Shown here piece by piece: positions 53,821 to 64,000 of a DNA stretch of 64,000 bases. The stretch spans positions 434,001 through 498,000 of the forward strand of contig NBIV01000013.1 in NCBI GenBank assembly GCA_003194525.1. The letters run 5' to 3'. How positions within the stretch are numbered: the first letter of the stretch is position 1; each line of letters opens with the position of its first letter. The notes beneath the pieces were generated by a model that saw nothing but the letters and a program-made list of their open reading frames with translations, ran no database searches and was not told the origin of the DNA. The position numbers were made by a program, and so were the translations under genes. This DNA comes from Gracilariopsis chorda (Eukaryota > Rhodophyta > Florideophyceae > Gracilariales > Gracilariaceae).

Positions 53821-54296
53821 TGTAAGATAGCGAGCACGGAGCGCTACCCACGGAGGAATCCAAAGGAAATTGTGCCAACGGCGAGACCACTGGTACGAAA
53901 GGCGCACTCGGGCGATACTAACTGCCGTGCCTACAGGAGATGGCGTGCGGCGCAATAGCGACGTAGAAGCCTGAAGGAATTAGAGTGAAACTAACCAAAG
54001 GAGGGCTTGTAGACTCAAGAGGGTCTCTGACTTTACCTGAGGAGGTGGGCGCAGCTCAAGCAGCATAATTATCTGCTGCGAGATGCCTCTACCTCACGTG
54101 CAGTGCACTGTAACGCAGTGCACCACGTGTACTACCTACACTACCTATGGTTCTAAAACTAATAGTTAAATATTAAATAACCGCTGGGGCTTGCCAAGGC
54201 CCACGCGTACGACCTGCACAGTCGTGCCAACAACCCAACCAGCCCGTAGGGGTCATTTCCAAAGGCAGGGTGCCACATTGCACCCATTATACTACA
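53821..54296 (-). repeat. Element D 3' LTR (inferred)
   Basis: Homology of element E stops at 53820 and TGTAAGATAGC begins at 53821. The other end is set at ACTACA (54291-54296), followed by a pyrimidine-rich run that is a polypurine tract on the minus strand (GTCTGGGAGGGGAGC). It contains an AT-rich block (54150-54180) and the hairpin CACGTG..GTGCACTG / CAGTGCACCACGTG at 54095-54129. Length 476 bp. The partner LTR is outside the window, so the borders are inferred. Confidence 0.55.
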
Positions 54297-54753
54297 TAGC
54301 TCCCCTCCCAGACTTTGCCGTCCTCAGGGAAGTCCAACCGAACGGATCACGCAGTATAAGCTCGCGCGCGATCACCTCTTGGTAGCTGCATTCCTTTGGC
54401 TTCGCTTGAGTGCGTAATGGACGAAGCCCCCCCAGTGGCAGTTGATTCAACGCGTACGCGGGTGACGCGGCGGGCTTCATGGGTGCAACCTTCCCATCGG
54501 AGCGTACGGGGCTCCCGTGACCTTCGCGGGAATATCCTGACCTTTGGAATGCCCGTACGATGCGTTAAGGAGACACCATTGGAAAAGTTGCCCAGTGGGG
54601 CGGGCGGAAGCCATGTCAAAATTTTGTATTACCCACAGGAGTCGTTACGGAAGGTGCCGTTCCCTAAGCGGGCTCCGTGGTGTCGTGCCATTGGTCGCGT
54701 TCGTTTGCTCGTCTCAATCGTGCCGTCCTGTTGCGTTTCCACCAGTACTTAAG

Positions 54754-56853
54754 ATGTCCGACGGTAGTCGGTTGTCCGATGGTACTGGCAAGGGGCTCTA
54801 CATTCGCCTACCGCCGGTTCCTCGTTTGTCATCGGCTCCGTCTCCATTGGTTCCTAGCGAGTGTGGGCCCCCAATGGCTAATTCCAACTACGGTGGCGGA
54901 GTGCCCCGTCCCGGGGATCGCTATGATCACACCGTTAGTCGTCAGCGCGGTGTGCACCGCTACGCAGGGATGCCGTTTCCCGTGAGCACGTACCTCAGCC
55001 GCCAGGGGGCGTATTTCGACGGACGCTGCTTCGCCGCAGTTCCTGAGATCCAGAGGGACCCGAAGAGGGCTCGTCAGGTGGCCTGGTACCAACGGTGGTT
55101 GCATTGTCCTGTGGGTGGGAAGACCGTACCGGAATGTGTCAGGTAGGTGACGCCGGATATGCCGTACTTGCGTACCTTGAAGGAAGAAGATTACCAGCGG
55201 CGGTCCAACCTCTTACTGCGCGAACTGTACGACAACTTCGCCGATCAATCGGTACAGTTTCCGCCTTCAGGACACAACCTCTTGGGATTGATGTCGTTCC
55301 CTCCCCCGTACGACCAAATGTACTGGGCGAAGGACCGTACCTATTGGAACGAGTTCACGGAACCTGAAGGTCGTATGCGCACCAATCTTGGGTATCTTTT
55401 CTGCTGGCACCAAGTAGAGTTCCATGACATGGAAGCTCCCGACAGGAGCGGTCTGTACCTTACGATGCCGTTCTTCCAGGATATAGACCGGCAGGATTTG
55501 TGGCGCGTGTCGAACCTTCTGGCAGTGCCGACTCCTCCATTGGCAGCTTTCCACTCGAGGCAGATGGCTAATAACCCTACGGATAGACGCAACTGGCTAA
55601 CCTGGCAGGTGCTCACGGTGGAGTGGGCGGTCTTCGTCCTGATGGCCTTTCTCGATACCGGAAGGTTCGGCGTGCGATGCAACGTTCGTACTAATGATTA
55701 CCGTGTCTGGAGCCACGATAACGCTTGCCCGAGTCCTGTTGGTCGTTTGGTACGTCTCCCAAGGATGATCATTGTGTACCTTCGGGGACTAGGGATCCAG
55801 AACCTAGTGAGGGACACCGCCTATGGCACGGAGCGTGTTGAGAACCTATTGGATTATGTTCTCCGAGTGGATTGGGCGAACACGCCGGGCTACCTTTGGT
55901 ACGATTATGAAACGGATAACTTTCAGGCAATCCCGCACTATCCTTAAGGCATGGATGACGGTAAGAGTTACCCTGCGTTCTCATTGCAAGCCTTTCCGGA
56001 TGTAATCCCCCGTAAGGACGTGGCGAATTACTATCCAAAGGCTCGAGGGTTCTCCGTTGTTTGTCTTGCGCCTGACGACATCCGTTTCGCTCTCCCCGCA
56101 ATCCCCAGCGGCTTGGAGGACCTCGTTGGGGGCGAACCTGTGGATCCCATCCCGAATGGCGTTCCACATTCTGCTCCAGTGGTTACGGAGCCGTTTGTGC
56201 CGGCGGTAGTCGCGCCAACGGTGGATCCCCCAGCTATTGCTGCTCCGCCTCCTGTGGTTGAGTTGGCTGCTCCCGAGGCAGTGGCTGAACCAGTGACAGC
56301 GGCTCCAGCGCTCACAATTGTTCCTGAGGTAACCACTGCCGGCGTCAGCGTGGCGCCGCTGCGTGAGCCCTCCAGGCAAGCGATCGCTGGCATGCTTGGT
56401 GTGGCGACGTATGCCACTTTGGAGAGCCTGTCAGCTGTAATGATCGCCAATGGTTACAGGGGCAATTGGCGCCTGGGAGACATGACCTCCAGGTCTTGGC
56501 TGCGCCGTTTGGTCAGGCTAGAAGCGCTACAGGCGGAGACGCAAGAACTGCGTTCCAACCTTGCTAGTGTCCTCCAGGAAAACATGGCGTCGCTCTACCA
56601 ACGGGTGACTGAGAATATGGACCAGCGGTTTGGGCTCAATCTGGTTCACCTAACGGATTCCGAAGGTTCGCATGATCTGGACACGCTTCCCGAGTCGGTT
56701 CCGCCCCCAGCCCTTGGTAGCCAGTTTAAGCGTCGTAAGCGCAACCACCCGTCTAAGGGTGGTACTTCCAGCACTTCTGCTTCCGGTGGCGGTGCGGGGT
56801 CTTCCAGTGGTGCGCCGCCAGCGCCTTCTTCCTCTGGCGCGCTGCCCTCCTAA
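54754..56853 (+). CDS. Element D accessory gene, antisense to gag-pol
   Basis: A coding region of about 700 codons lies in one frame on the strand opposite to pol, from ATG 54754 (MSDGSRLSDGTGKG) to 56853, with about two interruptions. The first third is Pro/Ser/Gly-rich then basic with QGAYFDGR. The middle (55147-55947) has PTPPLAAF and GIQNLVRDTAYGTERVENLL, matched by element A. The last third (55951-56853) is Pro/Ala/Val-rich, then has a likely coiled coil (LRRLVRLEALQAETQELRSN) and a Lys/Arg patch (QFKRRKRN) before a Ser/Gly tail. No known domain. Plant Tat-lineage Gypsy elements also carry antisense ORFs here, but I see no sequence link. It ends about 770 bp from the convergent end of pol. 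Confidence 0.6.
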
Positions 56854-57625
56854 TGCGGCCATAATTGTAGCTCCCATTAGGGGAGAAATTCTTGAGGTAA
56901 ACGACATGCGTTTGTGAGTTATCTCGCGCCATTGGCGCTATGGAGACCAGGGGCGACGGTTGAGCTTGGGCGTGCATTCCATTGGTTATCTTTGGCGGCG
57001 TAATGGGCCGCCATGCCGTTTCAGGAGCCAATGGGAAGCCAAAAATCTGGCGTGATCTTCCAACGGTTTCGTGTACCTCGGGCATCCGACTTCGGCTCCC
57101 TGGGGGTCACAGGTCCGTCGGAAAATGATAGTCAAATAAAGCCACCGGTCCGCATGCCATTCCAGTGGTGTTCAAGCGCGCGCGTGTGCGCCCAAGGTTG
57201 ATCAAATAAAGGAATTGACCAATTTTTTTGGGCGTGCCAAACCTTGGCCCGCGCCAGGCTCCCGCTTCAGCGGCGAAATCGCCTCAACGGGGTTGAAAAG
57301 GGCCATTGGAGTAGATTCCAAATCCGGTGTCGGCCTGCCTGTGCGCCGCCTCGTTTTCGAGTACGGCCGAATCTCTGTTTTTGGCCCGAAACCCGTGTTG
57401 CAAGCCATGTAAGAGAATGGAGGCTATTACCAGTGGATTTTTCAACCGTCGCGCGCCATTGCAAGCGCTGCGCACGCTGTAAGTATGCCAGTGGTTAGAT
57501 GATTAGTTAGCGGTTAGCCAGTTAAGATTTGAAATAAACTGAGCCTTTTGTAATCGACTGATCTGTTGGCGTATTCCACGTGGGTAGAGCATGAGCGTGT
57601 AGTTGTGTGCACGTGCGCACGCGTG
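56854..57625. other. Spacer between the converging ends of accessory gene and pol in element D
   Basis: No open frame I can assign. Contains scattered CCATTGG/CCAATGG-type heptamers. Both transcripts should end here, so terminators of both strands are expected. Confidence 0.4.
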
Positions 57626-59737
57626 CTACGTGTCATACGCCCCCTCCAAAAAGGCGTGCTCCGTGTGCCCTTGTTTTCGCCAGAACCGTCGGATAAAGTT
57701 CGTCGGGATGTGCCGGCGCGGTTCCCAAGAATCGCACTCCGGAGGATATCCATACCAGTGGACTTTGTATATGGGGTTGCCATGTTCGTCAACCCCTGCC
57801 GCGAGGATATCCTCGACGACATATTCCGTTGGTAATACCTCCTCTTGTAACTCCATGGTGTCCGTCGGACCCAAGCTCTTTGGGCGCGAGCTTGTAGACC
57901 TACTACCACTCCCTGGGGGCTCAGTTCCATTGAAGAAATCGCTCCCTACGCTGGAGTTTATGCCAAGGTTTTCCGCGGGTAGTGTTCCTAATGTGGGCAG
58001 GAGTCCAGGACGATGCGCCGGGCGCAGCGAACCATCAGGAAGCGCATCGCGCGGCGAAGCAGTCGCTTCGTCGCCCTGATCCAACGGCTCGTAGGCTTCT
58101 TCTGGAAGGTCTATATCATCCATTGGAGCAAAACCTAATGGGAGATCTCCCTCACCAACGAATTCCGCGCTTTCCAGTGGAAGAAACGATTCATCAGGTA
58201 AATCCATTTCTGCCAATGGAGCATAATCACTGGCAGGACCGACCGTGGGGTCAACAGGGACTTCCTTAGGAGTCACAGCACTAGAGGAAACTTTTGGTAG
58301 ACCACGGTAGCGAGTTTTCCCAGCCTTTGGTGTGGATCCATCGGGGATAGGAGCGCCATCCCGAGGCGGTGCCGATGGTTCTAATGGAGCAGCACTAGCC
58401 AGTGGAGCGTGTGAAACACGATCGACGGTGACGGTATCCTCAAGGCCATCGCGCTCGATCGTAACCGTATGGCTAGATGCTCGTAACACCTTGAATGGGC
58501 CAATGGATTTAGGCAAGAGCTTCCTAGAGGCTATTTCAATTTCCCCCAGAGGATTACTCTTGTCCGTAGGCGCGCGGTCCAGTAATATTAGTTCACCTGC
58601 CTTGAAGGTAGGTGTGAACTTAACAGTTTTGTCAAATTTTGCTTTGTACCTTAACTACGATCGCGATAGCGTAGTTCTCGCTGCCTATAGGATAGAATGG
58701 ATCCGCCGGCGAGCATATCTCTTAGCCTGCGTAGGTGTCATTCCTTTGGTGATATCCTGAGGGAACCAAGAGGTTTTCACATCCACTCCCAATGGTAGCG
58801 GCTGCCGAGTCAGGGTGAGATCGAACGGTATAGTGCTAGTGGACTTATGCACCTGTGTGTTGTAGGCATAAACCAATGGTTCTACGTAGTCGTCCCAATC
58901 CAATTGGTGCTCAGCAGTGTAGTGTATTAAACGGTTCGAAAGCATTTTGTTGAAACGCTCGGCTTGTCCATTGGTTTGTGGGTGGTATGCCGTCGTGGTT
59001 ACGTGCTTGATACCTAAGGTAGCACAGACGTGCGAGAAGAACTTCGACACGAACTGTGTGCCATTATCCGCCGGGAGATAAAGCGGCAAACCATAAGGAT
59101 AGACCCAGTGGGTAATAAACGCCATAGCGACATACGTAGCGGTAGTCGTCCTGAAGGGAATAGCCCGTGTGGTCTTGGTAAACCTATCGGTAATAACCAA
59201 GATGAATTGGTTCCCGTGGGTGGACTTCGGCAGTGGACCGAGTATGTCCATTACCATGAACTCCAGTGGTCCAGCCGCTGGAAAGAGCTTGAGCTTAGCC
59301 TTATGGCGAGCTCGTGTCCCACGGATCTTCGCACAAGAAGTGCACGTCCTTGAGGTGTTCCAAAGATCATTCGCCATGGAGGTCCAATAGAAGTGCTTCC
59401 TAAGGGTTTGATACATGCGTGTGCCTCCAGGGTGTCCCGCAAACCGAGGGTAGTGAGCGAGGTATAGGAACCGCGCCTATAGGGACTTAGGAATGACCTT
59501 CTGGATAGAACCATCCAAAGGAGACCTTCGGCATAGTAATCCGAATTGGGCAAATTCATAAAGACATCCACTGGTTCCAACAAGCTGCGCTTTCCCTTGG
59601 CAGAACTCATCATCCTTCTGCGCCTGCAGGAGATCCTGTAGGGTGATAGGGAGTAGTTCCTTCTCATCTGGTGTAGCATTCGAGATGCAGTGGTATCGGA
59701 TCACCGAATGATGAGTTAAGTCGAGGACGACATTCAT
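57626..59737 (-). mobile_element. Element D integrase-chromodomain region
   Basis: Integrase core with FMVMDILGPLPKS, LPADNGTQF and TNGQAERFNKML (59250-58960), GPF module (SIGPFKVLRASS, near 58490), and an acidic linker of about 185 residues with repeated LPDE/LPLE/LPEE blocks. A chromodomain ends the region (EYVVEDILAAGVDEHGNP, YKVHWYGYPPECDSWEPRRH, about 57820-57680). Confidence 0.85.
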
Positions 59738-59830
59738 AGCTTTTGGCTACAGTACATGGTTGTACAGCGAGGTTTAGGAAAGGAACCCCTTTATGGAAGA
59801 ATGTGAACTAAGAGTAGTGAGTTTTGGTAC

Positions 59831-60181
59831 TGTAGTGGGCCTCCACTAATTATTAGTTTTATTCTACTTTATTTATTGTTAATGTAGTTAGTGGAGAGCC
59901 ACACATTTAGGCATTACAGTCAAACTACTGCATGGCTTCGCAGCCTAGTAAAGGGCGACCTGCCCAGGGGAGGGAGGCGAAGGCCAACCAACACCCCCAA
60001 CTCAAGACCTTTTCGTCAGACCGTGAGAATCCTAAGTCGTATTCGACACAGGGGCACCTATAGCATCAGTGCTTAATTGCTTCTGAGCTATAGCTCTTTG
60101 TTCCGAGGATACCCTCACGTGTCGTACAGCTGACTGTGTATGTTTTGTTATTCTGTTTGTTGTTTTGTTGTGTTTGCCACA
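59831..60181. repeat. Possible solo LTR or other insertion inside element D pol
   Basis: Between the RNase H and integrase coding of D lies about 0.6 kb without pol similarity. A piece of it starts TGTAGTGG and ends TTGCCACA (351 bp), with an AT-rich block at 59847-59885 and a small inverted repeat TAGTGG/CCACTA, like other LTRs in this window. No matching target duplication (GGTAC against GGATC), and 60182-60372 remains unexplained. Confidence 0.35.
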
Positions 60182-60372
60182 GGATCATCTGATATTGTTA
60201 TCTGTTGGCTACGCTGGGTCTCCGCTCTCGGACACATTACTCACACTCGTGATTTTCTCGCTACTGGTGCTCACACCGTGGTACTGACTTCTAGCCCCGT
60301 CGCTCGCAAGGCCACACCCACAACCGTGGTTCGTTTGTGGCTTTCCACCCCGCTACCGAGGCCGTACAGGCA

Positions 60373-62751
60373 TTAGTGGAATACCACATCTGTCACAACA
60401 GCATTAACCTCAAGGACCACTTCGTCATCCAATAGCTCCTGCAGCCAGTCAATTACGTATACCTCCTCCGGATCAACGTCGTCGTCACCATCGGAGCATA
60501 CCACTTGGGCGAGCAGTACGTCATCCTCTGGATCTGTCTGGTATCCCTCGAGGTTCGGAGTTGATATATCGTCGTCCAAAGGGGTTTCGTCTGTTCCATC
60601 GGTAAGTATGCGGCTGAGCGCATCAGCCGCCTGGCGTTTAACCCCTGGCCTGTAGGTAACTTCGTATTCGAATTCGAAGAGCCGCAATCCCCATCTCGCG
60701 AGCCTACTGGATGTCTCAGTCACATTCAGCAACCAGCGGAGCGAGTGGTGGTCGGTCCTAATCGTAAACCGAACTCCCTCAAGGTAAGGCCTTAAGGTTA
60801 GAACTGCCCATACGATAGCAAGGCATTCCTTTTCGGTAGTAATGTAGTTCCTTTAGGCACTGTTAAGGGTACTACTCCATTATCCGATGGGTCGATAATC
60901 CTTTGGTGATTCTTGTTCCTGAAAGAGAGCACATTCAACCTGTCCATCGGATGCGTCCGTATCTAGCAGGTACGGTTAACCAGGCTTGGGCAACGCCAAT
61001 ATCGGAGGGTTCAGTAGCTTATCCCTTAAGGTATCAAAGGACTTGTACTGTTCTTCCGTTAGGCAATCAAATTCCGATGGCATGCCCTTGTTGAGCATCT
61101 CGTTGAGGGGCGCTGAAATCTTTGAGAAGCCCTCAAAGATCCGACGGTAGACATTACAAAGCCCAAGGAAGGAGCGCAGTTCAGTGTGAGTCCTCGGGGG
61201 TTTCGCCTGGCGGATGGCATCTGTTGTCTGCTTGGCTACCTCGAGTCTACCCGGATGAACCACATGGCCAAGATAATCCACAGAGGCTTGGAAAAAGAAG
61301 CATTTAGGCAGCTTCAATGTTATTCCAGCCTCGCGGAGAATCTTTAGGACAGTCCTCACGTGGGTGAAATGCTCCCGTATGGTTGTTGAAAAGATGATCA
61401 CGTCATCCAAGTAAACCAGCGCAAACTTCTATTTAACCCTAGGGAGGATTATATCCATTGCCCGTTGGAAGGTTGCGGGTGCGTTCATTAAACCAAAGGG
61501 CATCCATGTAAAACGGAACAATCCCTCGTGGGTTGTGAACGTGATCAGGGGCTTTGCGTCGTCATCCAACGGTATCTGCCAATAGCCCCAATTGGCATCC
61601 AGCGTTGTGAATACCACTGCTTCACCTAAGGAATCGAGGCAGTCATCCATTCTAGGTATCGGGTAACTGTCCGGTTTGGTCATTGCGTTTAACCTTCGGT
61701 AGTCAATGCAGAACCTGACGAAGCCATCCTTCTTCGCCGCAAGGACGAAGGGACTTGCCCATTGGGATTCGTGAGGCGGAGCTGGCTCGATGACGTTAGC
61801 TTTACGCATCTTTGCCATCTGCTCGGCCACGATTTCGCGTCCCTTAAGGCCTGTCCTATACGGGTGTTGGAACACTGGTTTGGCGTCATCCCTAAGGTCA
61901 ATGCGGTGCTTCGTGGCACGAATCTCGCCCAATTGGCCAGACCACATGGATTTGAATTCCCGGAGGAGTTCTATAACCTGAGGACGATAGGATTCGAATT
62001 CCTTCCAAAGGTTTACCTCCCCCTCCCAACTTTCGACGTCCTCGTCGGAGGTTGGGGTGAGTTCATCCCATGAGGCTGCCATGATTGCCATTGGAGCTGG
62101 GAGCGCTATCCCAATTATTGTACCTTTAGGTAGACGTACCGGGCGGTCCCGAAAGTTACTTATCTGAACCAAAAAGGGTACCATTGGTCTGCAGTCCATA
62201 ATTTCGTTGGCCATCAAGGACAAATGGTGGTCAATACTCCGAGGGTGATTATGCAGCGTCACGAGAGAAGCGGTCTCGCAGGTGACCTGAGCGGTAATCT
62301 GCGTCATCGGTGGTATCGATATCGCTTTCCATAACCGAACCTTATTGGATACGGTATTCTGCGCCAGTGGAGGTCGACACGGGCTAGCCTCGGGACCAGA
62401 TTTGGAACCGATGATAGCCACAGGACGGGTGCGGTAGAAAGACACCTTCCGGAGGTCAGGATAGATCGCTTTGACATAGCGGTCTATAAAAGACGTCCCT
62501 AGGAGACATTCTGTGCCTAAGGTAGGACAGACAAGGAACCAAGTGCGAACCTGAAGGTCACCCAACTGTACGCAAAGTGGAATGATTCCTTTAATGTCCA
62601 TCGGTCGTTTCGACGCATCTGTAACCTTAGGAGTCTTCCGTACCTGCACTGCATCCTCCCAACCAGGTGGTAAAACCTTCGGATGAACCAAATTTGGACC
62701 GACCCCAGTGTCCAGGACGCTTGTGACGACCCGAGACCTAGAGGCAGTCAA
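60373..62751 (-). mobile_element. Element D protease-RT-RNase H region
   Basis: Protease VLDTGVGPNLV near 62705; RT with FVRFCIDYRRLNAMT (about 61715), FTTLDANWGYWQIPL (about 61590) and a DD motif in MDDVIIFST (61410); connection with VDYLGHVVHPGRLEV; RNase H with RLFEFEYEVTYRPGVKRQAA then DALSR (about 60620). Confidence 0.85.
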
Positions 62752-62975
62752 TCCAACGGTGTGTCGTACTTTTTAATTCTCCTTCCGCAGCATACAAACT
62801 GGCGTAGCCCCAGCGGCTTCCATTTCATCACATCATTGGTTTAAGGTTAGGTCATCATCCGTTGGGCTTTCCGGTTTAGTTACCAAAGGAGAACGAGATT
62901 CCTGTGGGGGAACCATATCACCTTCGGCAGTGAGGCGGGAATCCTCGGAGGGGCGGTTCGCCTCGCATCGCTCCT

Positions 62976-63959
62976 CTAGGCGTTTTCCGACATAGTTTCT
63001 CCACCAATGGCCGGTTCAATACCAGTGGTCGGTGCTCCCTCTGTAGCATCCATTGGCATCTCCGGGCGTCCATTATCCTCCGGGATTGAGACAACGTTGA
63101 CCTGTGGAGCCCTGGAGGGCATAGCCATTGGTGTAACGTACCTGGACGAACCAGGGGATGACGTGTACCTCGGAGCCTGACGGGTGAGCATTCCTTTGGA
63201 ACGCCGAGGGTGGTAGTTCTCATTCCTTAAGGCAAGGAGTTTCTCCTGCGTTTCCTCAGGTAAGAACTTCATGCAGTCACAAGGTGTAACCTTGGACAAG
63301 CATATGTAGCAAGCCTGAGGAGCGCGCTGAAAAGTATCCCTACGAGGTTGAGTGAGCGAATACCTCGGCGTGGGCTGACCTGAAGGAGTGGTCGCGCCAG
63401 TACCAGTGGACGGGATAGACGGCGGACCTGAAGGAGCTGAACCAAAGGAAACTGCGAGGATGTACCCCTCGTCCTCCAGTATTCTTGAGGTACTTCCATC
63501 GGAGCTCTCGACCATATTGGCATGAGAGAATTTCCTGACAGGAGTCGTCCTTCCTCTCGTGTCGTGGTCAGTTGCCCGGCGGGATGTCCTGTAGGTTTTG
63601 CCATAGCCTTCGGCGAAGTTCACCAATTGCCTATAGGAGATATCTTGATGAGCCATATGGTGATTGCGAACGTGAGTCCGTATGGCAGGCAGCAACCCAG
63701 CGATGAAATGCTGCTTCAACCTACCTTCGGAAAACACGTTCCCGCACCTGTAAGCTTTTCTCCAAAGGTTATCGGCGAAGTCCTTCTCGGCCATATTGGA
63801 ACTTTGCCTAAAGGAGATCACATCCTGATGGGCGTCCATAATGACGTCGTCCGTCGCATATGTTTCCAATAGGTAATGCACCACCTCTGGGTGAGACCTT
63901 AGGAGCTCCCTGTTGGTAGCATCCACTGGGTCAGTAGTCCCAGAAATCTTAGAAACCAC
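62976..63959 (-). mobile_element. Element D gag region (continues past the window)
   Basis: Gypsy gag with a capsid block (LLETYATDDVIMDAHQDVIS, KAYRCGNVFSEGRLKQHFIA). It is similar in spacing to the gag of B and C (LLRSYATNTAIQQAILAL, KAFHRCGNVYPAGERSTMFI), which supports common descent. A short cysteine pattern CYIC...CDC replaces the CCHC knuckle. Coding continues to the window end. Confidence 0.75.
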
Positions 63960-64000
63960 ATGGTCGTGCGCTTGCCCATGGAGGAAGAACTGAAAAAGAT

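Larger units (their letters stand above)
53821..64000 (-). mobile_element. Gypsy element D (LTR retrotransposon, runs past the window)
   Basis: Minus-strand Ty3/Gypsy element. In coding order: gag (62976 to beyond 63959), protease-RT-RNase H (62751-60373), integrase with GPY/F and chromodomain (59737-57626), then an accessory gene on the opposite strand (54754-56853) and the 3' LTR (53821-54296). The 5' LTR lies outside the window. It inserted in element E. It shares its layout with element A but is strongly diverged. Broken, with about five to eight breaks in the part seen. Confidence 0.85.

Noticed and set aside
53821-64000. Element D as a Polinton or envelope-bearing retrovirus because of its extra gene
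   Set aside because: No capsid, DNA polymerase B or membrane glycoprotein features; the extra gene is antisense, with no signal peptide or transmembrane segment.

Overview
The window is eukaryotic nuclear DNA: a short, compact host gene island (about 25.6-38.5 kb) set between two large nests of retroelements. Host genes have no introns or one short one (99 and 237 nt) and lie tail to tail with 36-63 bp between stop codons. Compact, nearly intronless genes in islands between LTR-element nests fit a red alga of the Chondrus/Gracilaria kind best. That is an inference from layout; no taxonomic marker is present.

Left nest (1-24.9 kb). Two related solo-like LTRs (1-715, cut by the window edge, and 1699-2644), a decayed Copia integrase piece (3.6-4.2 kb), a degenerate GC-rich minisatellite (5.1-5.8 kb) and a 150-bp repeat pair come first. 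Gypsy element A (7121-14794, minus strand) is bounded by 553-bp LTRs and a CAGCA target duplication. Gypsy element B (14866-22734, plus) lacks its 5' part and abuts the transposase of a Tc1/mariner element. That transposase is itself split by a Copia fragment (about 23.37-24.57 kb).

Host island (25.6-38.5 kb). An unrecognised serine-rich gene (minus) is followed by RNASEH2C (plus, one intron), APC3/CDC27 (minus), a PRP40/TCERG1-type WW-FF splicing factor (plus), CENP-C (minus), ribosomal protein eS25 (minus, one intron) and a small possible secreted protein (plus). The set covers RNA/DNA hybrid removal, anaphase control, splicing, kinetochore structure and translation. There is no sign that they act as one pathway.

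Right nest (38.6-64 kb). A Copia gag-protease piece is followed by an older LTR (R1) that received Gypsy element C (40563-50456, plus). C is complete, with 825-bp LTRs differing at about three positions and a GTACA target duplication, so it is recent. Next comes a diverged relative, E (51174-53820), into which Gypsy element D (53821 to beyond the window, minus) has inserted.

Main discoveries. (1) A and D, two strongly diverged Gypsy chromovirus-type elements, both carry an extra gene on the strand opposite to gag-pol, between the end of pol and the 3' LTR; I do not recognise its protein. (2) The coding DNA of the B/C/E family is packed with short interrupted palindromes (CCGY...RCGG). At two sites C and E differ on both arms in a way that keeps the arms paired. 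D carries a different set of short palindromes. (3) The LTR families share an AT-rich block followed by a GC-rich hairpin, a common primer-binding site and long terminal inverted repeats. (4) The pol frame lies -1 to gag in B, C and E, next to a conserved A-rich heptamer and a hairpin.
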